Shown piece after piece: positions 1 through 7,306 of a DNA stretch of 15,375 nt. The notes under the pieces are model-generated. The model saw nothing but the letters and a program-made list of their open reading frames with translations. It did not search any database and was not told where the DNA came from. The stretch's first letter is position 1, and each line of letters starts with the position of its first letter. Both the position numbers and the translations under genes were made by a program. Source of the stretch: Schlegelella_A sp038225015 (GTDB lineage Bacteria; Pseudomonadota; Gammaproteobacteria; Burkholderiales; Burkholderiaceae_C); NCBI GenBank assembly GCA_038225015.1, contig JBBRFB010000082.1, forward strand, positions 1 through 15,375, in the 5' to 3' direction.

Positions 1-1
1 G

Positions 2-2194
<2,193 letters not shown>

Positions 2195-2211
2195 ACTTCA
2201 ACGCAACCAGC

Positions 2212-2249
2212 GCCGCCGCCGGAACACTCCGCGGTGGCTTTGTTTTTTT
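2212..2249 (+). terminator. Intrinsic terminator after carB, directly upstream of greA
   Basis: An 8-bp stem pairs GCCGCCGC (2212-2219) with GCGGTGGC (2231-2238), including one G-U pair. The 11-nt loop may close further through GG/CC pairing. The tract TTTGTTTTTTT (2239-2249) follows at once, so this is a textbook Rho-independent terminator 17 nt after the carB stop. It ends only 17 nt before the greA ATG, leaving no room for a separate greA promoter downstream of it. greA must therefore be transcribed through it, and it may act as a leaky terminator or attenuator. Confidence 0.85.
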
Positions 2250-2266
2250 GTAGAGGGCATCCACAC

Positions 2267-2743
2267 ATGGCGACGATTCCGCTCACACGCCGCGGCGCGG
2301 AAAAGCTCAGGGAAGAGCTTGCGCGGCTCAAATCCGTCGAACGCCACGCCGTGATCCAGGCCATTTCCGAGGCCCGCGCGCAAGGTGACCTGTCCGAGAA
2401 CGCCGAGTACGAGGCGGCCAAGGACAAGCAGGGTTTCATCGAGGGCCGCATCCTCGAGATCGAAAGCAAGCTGGCGGCTGCGCAGATCATCGACCCGTCG
2501 GCGATCGACGCCGAAGGTCGCGTCGTGTTCGGCTCGACCGTCGACCTCGAGGACGACGAAAGCGGAGCCAAGGTTACCTACCAGATCGTCGGCGACGACG
2601 AGGCCGACCTGAAGCAGGGCCTGATCTCCATCAGCTCGCCGATCGCGCGCGCCCTCATCGGCAAGGAGGCCGGCGAGGTCGCCGAGGTGCAGGCGCCGTC
2701 GGGTCCGAGAAGCTACGAGATCGTCGCCGTCCGCTACGCGTGA
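2267..2743 (+). CDS. greA: Transcription elongation factor GreA
   Basis: GreA enters the secondary channel of RNA polymerase and stimulates cleavage of backtracked RNA, rescuing stalled elongation complexes. The 158-residue product matches the usual family length. The N-terminal coiled coil (about residues 1-75) carries the acidic tip DLSENAEYEAAK with D41 and E44, the residues that coordinate the catalytic metal in the family. The C-terminal FKBP-like domain (about 80-158) includes VFGSTVDLED, ISSPIARALIGKEAGE and the ending YEIVAVRYA. I start at ATG 2267 (MATIPLTRRG) because it matches the family N-terminus and has an AGAGGG Shine-Dalgarno at 2252-2257. An in-frame GTG at 2234 would add 11 residues and lies inside the terminator stem. 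The stop overlaps the next gene's GTG (GTGA at 2740-2743), suggesting translational coupling. Confidence 0.97.
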   Translation: MATIPLTRRGAEKLREELARLKSVERHAVIQAISEARAQGDLSENAEYEAAKDKQGFIEGRILEIESKLAAAQIIDPSAIDAEGRVVFGSTVDLEDDESGAKVTYQIVGDDEADLKQGLISISSPIARALIGKEAGEVAEVQAPSGPRSYEIVAVRYA

Positions 2744-3201
2744 TAGGCCGTGACCGGGCGGCGGTAGGGCTGGCCGCCTTGTGGGCGGGGCAGGGTGTCG
2801 GTTCGGGGTTCGTCGCCGCGCCGGCGCTGTTCGCCGCGCTGCCGCGTCAAGTGGCGGGGCAGGCCGCTACCGCCGTCTTCGCCGCCGACGCCCTGGCCGG
2901 CCTCGTCGCCGGCGCCGTCCTTCTGCTGCTCTGCCTCGGCCGAATCCGACGCGAGCCGCCGGCAACCGCCCGCTGCGCCCGTATCGACGCCGCTTTGGCG
3001 CTCGCCGGTCTGCTCTGCGTGCTGCTCGGCTACTACGGCCTGCAGCCGCTGATGGCGCCCGCGCGCGCTGGCCAGGGGCCGCTCTCGTTCGCCGCCCTGC
3101 ACGGCCTCGCCTCGGCCTTCTTCATCCTCAAGGTCGGCTGTGCCGGCGTCCTGGCCTGGCGCCTGACGCGGGGCCTCAGGCCTGCTGCGACGTCTTCTTG
3201 A
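2740..3201 (+). CDS. DUF4149 family small integral membrane protein
   Basis: A 153-residue hydrophobic protein of unknown function that resembles the DUF4149 family, often found next to greA in betaproteobacteria. Four membrane helices are predicted by eye at about residues 8-33, 45-67, 82-104 and 118-140. Family-like features are the opening LWAGQGVGSGFVAAPALFAAL and the fourth helix FAALHGLASAFFILK. The start is GTG 2740, which overlaps the greA stop in a GTGA junction. No other start gives a full first helix, and coupling to greA translation explains the lack of a clear ribosome-binding site. The 3' end overlaps the end of minus-strand yhbY by 26 bp (3176-3201), so the two transcripts converge. 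Membrane location is a confident inference. No biochemical role can be assigned. Confidence 0.85.
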   Translation: MIGRDRAAVGLAALWAGQGVGSGFVAAPALFAALPRQVAGQAATAVFAADALAGLVAGAVLLLLCLGRIRREPPATARCARIDAALALAGLLCVLLGYYGLQPLMAPARAGQGPLSFAALHGLASAFFILKVGCAGVLAWRLTRGLRPAATSS

Positions 3202-3652
3202 GGCTCGCCGGCCGACGCCGGGCGCGCTTGAGCTGGCCGCCGGCGGCCAGCCGCATGTTGCCCACGACCGTCACCTTCTTCACCTGAGGCCGGTGGTTGC
3301 CGCTCTTGGCGAATTTCAGCACCTTGACGACCTTCGGGCCCGGCATCCGGTCGGCGCGCTCGGCCGGCACCGGCTCGGCGGGCGGCCGCCACAGCACGAA
3401 AATCTTGCCGATGTGCTGCACGGGAGCCGCGCCGAGCGTCTCGCTCAGTTCGGCGAACAGGGCGGCCCGGGCGGCGCGGTCGTCGGAGAAGACGCGCACC
3501 TTGACCAGGCCGTGGGCGTCGAGCGCGGCCTCGATCTCGCGGCGTACCGCCGGAGTCGCGCCGTCGTTGCCGATGCTGACGACGGGGTCCAGGGGGTGCG
3601 CCTCGGCGCGCTTCTGCCTGCGTTGGCTGGGGGTGAGGACAAGGCTGGGCAC
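3176..3652 (-). CDS. yhbY: YhbY-type CRM-domain RNA-binding protein with basic C-terminal extension
   Basis: YhbY proteins carry a single CRM RNA-binding domain and associate with pre-50S ribosomal particles. The CRM domain spans about residues 5-91: AHPLDPVVSIGNDGATPAV with the GxxG loop at G28-G31, HGLVKVRVFSDDRAAR, and VQHIGKIFVLWRP. E. coli YhbY stops near residue 97. This 158-residue protein continues with a lysine/arginine-rich tail (VVKVLKFAKSGNHRPQVKK, LKRARRRPASLKK) that could add RNA contacts. The start is GTG at 3652-3650, chosen because MPSLVLTPSQRR aligns with the family N-terminus. It is the only minus-strand gene here. It is divergent from rlmE across 20 bp and convergent with the DUF4149 gene, overlapping it by 26 bp. 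The assignment to YhbY is secure. The tail's role is inference. Confidence 0.93.
   Translation of the reverse strand: MPSLVLTPSQRRQKRAEAHPLDPVVSIGNDGATPAVRREIEAALDAHGLVKVRVFSDDRAARAALFAELSETLGAAPVQHIGKIFVLWRPPAEPVPAERADRMPGPKVVKVLKFAKSGNHRPQVKKVTVVGNMRLAAGGQLKRARRRPASLKKTSQQA
3232..3251. repeat. 20-bp perfect palindrome in the 3' part of yhbY
   Basis: GCTGGCCGCC is followed directly by its exact reverse complement GGCGGCCAGC. It lies inside yhbY coding sequence (encoding part of LAAGGQLK on the minus strand) and begins 30 nt after the stop of the plus-strand DUF4149 gene. In RNA from either strand it would fold into a strong GC hairpin. No T tract follows on the plus strand, so it is not a classic intrinsic terminator, but it could define the 3' end of the greA-DUF4149 transcript. 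Confidence 0.6.
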
Positions 3653-3663
3653 CGACCTATTAT
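3636..3663 (+). promoter_or_regulatory. Candidate sigma70 promoter for rlmE in the yhbY/rlmE gap
   Basis: AGGACA (3636-3641, 4 of 6 matches to TTGACA) is 16 bp upstream of TATTAT (3658-3663, 5 of 6 to TATAAT). The -10 is the only AT-rich patch in the 20-bp divergent gap. Transcription would start near 3670, giving an almost leaderless rlmE mRNA and excluding the GGAG at 3665-3668, which weakens the case. On the other strand the same bases read GATAAT (3664-3659) and could serve yhbY, again nearly leaderless, but with no good -35. Confidence 0.35.
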
Positions 3664-3672
3664 CGGAGTTCG

Positions 3673-4311
3673 ATGACGGCGCGCGGAAAGAGCAAGAAAC
3701 TGAACAAGGCGTGGCTGCACGATCACCTCACGGACCCGTACGTGAAGCTGGCGCAGAAGGAGGGCTATCGGGCCCGCGCCGCCTACAAGCTGAAGGAGAT
3801 CGACGAGCAGTTGCATCTGCTGAAGCCGGGCCAGCTCGTGGTCGACCTCGGCGCCGTACCCGGCGCCTGGAGCCAGTACCTGGTGCGCAAGTTCGGCCGC
3901 GACGGCCGCATCGTTGCCCTCGACATGCTCGAGCTCGAGCCGATCGACGGGGTCGAGTTCATCCAGGGCGATTTCCGCGAGGCGGCGGTCCTCGCCGAGC
4001 TGGAACGCCGGCTTGGCGGCCGTCCGGTCGACGTCGTCCTGTCGGACATGGCGCCGAACCTGTCGGGCATCGCGGCCGCCGATGCGGCGCGGATGAGCGA
4101 CCTGGTCGAGCTCGCTCTGGAGTTCGCGGCCCACCACCTGGTGCCGGGCGGGGCGCTGGTCTGCAAGGTCTTCCACGGCAGCGGCTACAGCCAGCTCGTC
4201 GAACGTTTCAAGGCCGGGTTTCGCGCCGTCAGGCCGGTCAAGCCGAAGGCCTCGCGGGCCCGCTCGTCGGAGACCTTTCTGGTTGGAATCGGCCTCAAGT
4301 CGGCGGCTTGA
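3673..4311 (+). CDS. rlmE: 23S rRNA (uridine-2'-O)-methyltransferase RlmE (FtsJ/RrmJ)
   Basis: RlmE methylates the 2'-OH of U2552 in the A loop of 23S rRNA using S-adenosylmethionine, a late step of 50S assembly. The product is 212 residues, the usual length, with one Rossmann-type methyltransferase domain. The K-D-K-E catalytic tetrad is complete: K39 (RAAYKLKEID), D125 (VLSDMAPN), K165 (VCKVFHGSG) and E200 (SSETF). The SAM-binding motif I reads VVDLGAVPGAWSQYL at about residues 56-70, a mild variant of the common AAPGGWSQ form. The start ATG 3673 gives the basic N-terminus MTARGKSKKLNKAWLHDH typical of the family. GGAG at 3665-3668 is a close-spaced ribosome-binding site. It pairs functionally with divergent yhbY (50S assembly) and precedes ftsH; rlmE-ftsH is a conserved pair in proteobacteria. 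Confidence 0.97.
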   Translation: MTARGKSKKLNKAWLHDHLTDPYVKLAQKEGYRARAAYKLKEIDEQLHLLKPGQLVVDLGAVPGAWSQYLVRKFGRDGRIVALDMLELEPIDGVEFIQGDFREAAVLAELERRLGGRPVDVVLSDMAPNLSGIAAADAARMSDLVELALEFAAHHLVPGGALVCKVFHGSGYSQLVERFKAGFRAVRPVKPKASRARSSETFLVGIGLKSAA

Positions 4312-4379
4312 CCGTCGAAATCCACACGGCGCGGGCAGCGAGCGGTTCCCCTTCATGCGGCACGGGGGGTTGCGTGACC

Positions 4380-4385
4380 TAAAAT
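4380..4385 (+). promoter_or_regulatory. Candidate -10 element for ftsH
   Basis: TAAAAT matches TATAAT at 5 of 6 positions and is the only AT-rich hexamer in the 150-bp rlmE-ftsH gap (4312-4461). At 17-bp spacing the -35 would be GCGGCA (4357-4362), which matches only 3 of 6 bases, so the promoter is tentative. The start would fall near 4392, giving a leader of about 70 nt. I saw no convincing heat-shock (sigma32) promoter and nothing else of note in the gap. Confidence 0.3.
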
Positions 4386-4461
4386 CGGCCGCAGATGCCG
4401 TGGGTGACGGTGGCTCGGCCCTGGGTCGGGTGAGGCGTCGGTCCCCTGAAATGGAGTGGCG

Positions 4462-6369
4462 GTGAACAATCAATGGTTCTCGAAGGTCGCGGTCTGGCTC
4501 GTGATCGCCTTGGTGCTCTTCACCGTCTTCAAGCAATTCGAGCGGGCGGCGCCGCAGAGCGGAACGATCGGGTATTCCGACTTCCTCGAGGAAGTCCGCG
4601 CCAAGCGCGTTCGCAGCGTGACGCTGCAGGAAGCCGCCGGCGGATCGACCGAGATCCGGGCCAAGACCAGTGACGACAAGGAATTGCGGACGACGGCCAC
4701 GTACCTCGACCGCGGCCTGATCGGCGACCTGATCAACAACGGCGTCAAGTTCGACGTCAAGCCGCGCGAAGAACCCTCGTTCCTCCTCTCCATCCTGGCC
4801 TCGTGGGGGCCGATCCTGCTCCTGATTGGCGTCTGGGTGTACTTCATGCGCCAGATGCAGGGCGGCGGCAAGGGCGGCGCCTTCAGCTTCGGCAAGTCGA
4901 AGGCGCGCATGCTCGACGAGGCCAACAACACCACCACCTTCGCCGACGTCGCCGGATGCGACGAGGCCAAGGAAGAGGTCCGCGAGCTGGTCGACTTCCT
5001 GAAGGACCCGCAGAAGTTCCAGAAGCTGGGCGGCCGGATTCCGCGCGGGGTGCTCCTGGTCGGTTCGCCGGGTACCGGCAAGACGCTGCTCGCCAAGGCG
5101 ATCGCCGGCGAAGCGAAGGTGCCGTTCTTTTCCATCTCCGGTTCCGACTTCGTCGAGATGTTCGTCGGCGTCGGTGCGGCGCGCGTGCGCGACATGTTCG
5201 AGCAGGCGAAGAAGAGCGCGCCCTGCATCATCTTCGTCGACGAGATCGACGCCGTCGGCCGGCATCGCGGCGCCGGCCTCGGCGGCGGCAACGACGAGCG
5301 CGAGCAGACGCTCAACCAGATGCTGGTCGAGATGGACGGCTTCGAGACCAACCTCGGCGTCATCGTGATGGCGGCGACCAACCGGCCCGACATCCTCGAC
5401 CCGGCGCTGCTGCGCCCGGGCCGCTTCGACCGCCAGGTCTACGTCAACCTGCCCGACGTGCGCGGCCGGGAGCAGATCCTCAACGTGCACATGAGGAAGG
5501 TGCCGGTCGGCCAGGACATCCGTGCCGACCTGCTCGCGCGCGGGACACCGGGCTTTTCGGGCGCCGATCTCGCCAACCTGGTCAACGAGGCGGCGCTTTT
5601 CGCGGCGCGGCGCAGCGGCCGCGTCGTCGAGATGGTCGACTTCGAGCGCGCCAAGGACAAGATCATGATGGGCCCCGAACGCAAGTCCATGATCATGCCC
5701 GAGGAAGAGCGGCGCAATACCGCGTACCACGAGTCCGGGCATGCGCTGGTGGCGCGCCTCATGCCGAAGACCGACCCGGTGCACAAGGTGACGGTCATCC
5801 CGCGCGGCCGCGCCCTCGGCGTGACGATGCAGCTGCCCGAGACCGACCGCTACAGCCTCGACAAGGACCGCATGCTCTCGACGATCTCGGTGCTCTTCGG
5901 CGGCCGCATCGCCGAAGAGGTGTTCATGCACCAGATGACCACCGGTGCCAGCAACGACTTCGAGCGGGCGACCCAGATCGCGCGCGACATGGTCACTCGC
6001 TACGGCATGACCGACGAGCTCGGCCCGATGGTCTATGCCGAGAACGAGGGCGAGGTCTTCCTCGGCCGCTCGGTCACGAAGCAGGTCAATGTCTCCGAGC
6101 AGACGATGCAGAAAGTCGACCTCGAGATCCGCCGCATCATCGACGAGCAGTACGCCATCGCGCGAAAGCTGATCGAGGACAACCAGGACAAGATCCACAT
6201 GATGGCCAAGGCGCTGCTCGAGTACGAGACGATCGACAGCGACCAGATCGACGACATCATGTCCGGTATTCCGGCGCGGATGCCGAAGGACTGGACGCCG
6301 ATCGCGGCGAAGCCGCCGTCCGGTGGCGTGCCGCCGGTGACGCCGGGAAGCGCCCCCGCCGCCGCGTGA
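4462..6369 (+). CDS. ftsH: ATP-dependent zinc metalloprotease FtsH
   Basis: Membrane-anchored AAA+ protease that degrades misfolded membrane proteins and regulatory substrates. The product is 635 residues, the normal size. Membrane helix 1 (about residues 8-24) and helix 2 (about 107-127) flank a periplasmic domain. The AAA module has Walker A GSPGTGKT (201-208, Ser at 202 where Pro is usual), pore loop MFVGVG, Walker B IIFVDEID (D260, E261) and second region of homology ATNRPDILDPALLRPGRFDRQ with arginine fingers R318 and R321. The M41 peptidase has HESGH (H423, E424, H427) and third zinc ligand D499 in SNDFERAT. I choose GTG 4462 (MNNQWFSKVAVWLV), which matches betaproteobacterial FtsH and has GGAG at 4453-4456, five bases upstream. 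GTG 4456 would add two residues and overlaps that site. The C-terminus is Ala/Pro-rich. A terminator follows. Confidence 0.97.
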   Translation: MNNQWFSKVAVWLVIALVLFTVFKQFERAAPQSGTIGYSDFLEEVRAKRVRSVTLQEAAGGSTEIRAKTSDDKELRTTATYLDRGLIGDLINNGVKFDVKPREEPSFLLSILASWGPILLLIGVWVYFMRQMQGGGKGGAFSFGKSKARMLDEANNTTTFADVAGCDEAKEEVRELVDFLKDPQKFQKLGGRIPRGVLLVGSPGTGKTLLAKAIAGEAKVPFFSISGSDFVEMFVGVGAARVRDMFEQAKKSAPCIIFVDEIDAVGRHRGAGLGGGNDEREQTLNQMLVEMDGFETNLGVIVMAATNRPDILDPALLRPGRFDRQVYVNLPDVRGREQILNVHMRKVPVGQDIRADLLARGTPGFSGADLANLVNEAALFAARRSGRVVEMVDFERAKDKIMMGPERKSMIMPEEERRNTAYHESGHALVARLMPKTDPVHKVTVIPRGRALGVTMQLPETDRYSLDKDRMLSTISVLFGGRIAEEVFMHQMTTGASNDFERATQIARDMVTRYGMTDELGPMVYAENEGEVFLGRSVTKQVNVSEQTMQKVDLEIRRIIDEQYAIARKLIEDNQDKIHMMAKALLEYETIDSDQIDDIMSGIPARMPKDWTPIAAKPPSGGVPPVTPGSAPAAA

Positions 6370-6393
6370 CGGCGACGGCGAGCCGGTTCTGCG

Positions 6394-6415
6394 ACGGGGC
6401 TGCGGCCCCGTTTTT
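6394..6415 (+). terminator. Intrinsic terminator between ftsH and folP
   Basis: A perfect 7-bp stem pairs ACGGGGC (6394-6400) with GCCCCGT (6405-6411) around the tetraloop TGCG. It runs into TTTTT (6411-6415) and then CATT. It sits 24 nt after the ftsH stop and ends 9 nt before the folP ATG, so ftsH transcripts should mostly end here. As at carB/greA, no space remains for a promoter between terminator and start codon, so folP must rely on read-through or on a promoter within ftsH. Confidence 0.85.
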
Positions 6416-6424
6416 CATTCGCCC

Positions 6425-7306
6425 ATGATCTGGCGGACCACGCGGTTCGCGATCGACCTGGCGCGGCCGCGGGTGATGGCCATCGTCAACCTCACCCCCG
6501 ACTCCTTTTCCGATGGCGACCCGGGGCTGACTCCGGCCCGCGCGCTCGCCCGCTGCGAGCAGTTCCTGGCTGAGGGCGCAGACATCCTCGACCTCGGCGG
6601 CGAATCGAGCCGGCCGGGCGCGGCGGCGATCGACGCCGAGACGGAGCTCGCCCGCGTCGTGCCGGTCCTGAAGGAGGCGCTTCGTCTCGGCCGCCCGATT
6701 TCGGTCGACACCACCAAGGCGGAGGTCATGCGTGCCGCCCTGGAACTCGGCGCCGACATCGTCAACGACATCGGCGCCTTGCGCGCCCCGGGCGCGCTCG
6801 ATGCCGTGGCGGCGCACGGCAGCTGTGGCGTCTGCCTCATGCACATGCGGGGCGACCCGGCGACGATGGCCGCCGCGGCGCACTACGACGACGTCGTGGC
6901 CGAGGTGGCCGCCTTCCTTCGCGAGCGCGTCGCCGCGGCGCAGGGTGCCGGCATCGCCGCCGATCGCATCGTCGTCGATCCGGGCATCGGCTTCGCCAAG
7001 ACCGCCGCGCACAACCTGGAACTGCTGGCCCGCCAGCGCGAGCTGCTCGCCATCGGTCGACCGCTCCTGGTCGGCTGGTCGCGCAAGTCGACGCTGGCAC
7101 GCCTTGCGGGGCTCGAGCCGGCCCGTCGCGAGCGCTCCCCGGCCGAAGGCGCCGCCCTGGCCGCCGCGAGCGTGGCGGCGACGCTGCTGGCGGTCGAGCG
7201 CGGCGCCCGCGTCGTCCGCGTCCACGACGTGCGGGCGACGGTCGCCGCGCTGCGCGTCCGGGAAGCGGCCAGCGCCGATAATCGCGGCGCATCCGAGCGA
7301 CCATGA
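6425..7306 (+). CDS. folP: Dihydropteroate synthase
   Basis: Condenses p-aminobenzoate with dihydropterin pyrophosphate in folate synthesis; it is the sulfonamide target. The 293-residue TIM-barrel shows all hallmark loops: NLTPDSFSDG (22-31), GGESSRPGA (58-66), SVDTTKAEV with D95, ND at 114-115, MHMRGDPATM (139-148), DPGIGFAKTAAHN (185-197) with D185, SRKS with K221, and RVHDV (265-269). Numbering runs in register with E. coli FolP through the first loops. Ser62 replaces the usual Thr62 at the drug/pABA pocket. ATG 6425 gives an N-terminus of family length, yet no Shine-Dalgarno is visible and the ftsH terminator ends 9 nt upstream. The stop overlaps the glmM start (ATGA, 7303-7306), so the two are probably translationally coupled. 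The folP-glmM pair is conserved in proteobacteria. Confidence 0.95.
   Translation: MIWRTTRFAIDLARPRVMAIVNLTPDSFSDGDPGLTPARALARCEQFLAEGADILDLGGESSRPGAAAIDAETELARVVPVLKEALRLGRPISVDTTKAEVMRAALELGADIVNDIGALRAPGALDAVAAHGSCGVCLMHMRGDPATMAAAAHYDDVVAEVAAFLRERVAAAQGAGIAADRIVVDPGIGFAKTAAHNLELLARQRELLAIGRPLLVGWSRKSTLARLAGLEPARRERSPAEGAALAAASVAATLLAVERGARVVRVHDVRATVAALRVREAASADNRGASERP
7277..7282 (+). promoter_or_regulatory. Candidate internal -10 element for glmM
   Basis: GATAAT (5 of 6 to TATAAT) lies at the 3' end of folP, 20 nt before the glmM ATG, in the context CCGATAATCGCGGCG. No good -35 is visible at 16-18 bp. It resembles the TATTATCGG near rlmE and TAAAATCGG near ftsH. A start near 7289 would give a short leader of about 13 nt. 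Tentative. Confidence 0.25.

Noticed and set aside
2234..2266. An upstream GTG start for greA adding 11 residues
   Set aside because: The added residues fall in the terminator stem and T tract, are not family-like, and the ATG at 2267 has its own ribosome-binding site.
4314..4356. A possible heat-shock promoter for ftsH (GTCGAAA and CCCCTTCAT)
   Set aside because: The two elements are 27 bp apart, against about 13-17 bp for sigma32 promoters, so they cannot work as a pair.
3445..6198. A 917-codon open frame on the minus strand opposite rlmE and ftsH
   Set aside because: It is antisense to two clearly recognised genes, is a low-complexity mix of Arg, Asp, His, Leu and Ala typical of GC-rich shadow frames, overlaps the real yhbY in another frame, and has no recognisable domain.
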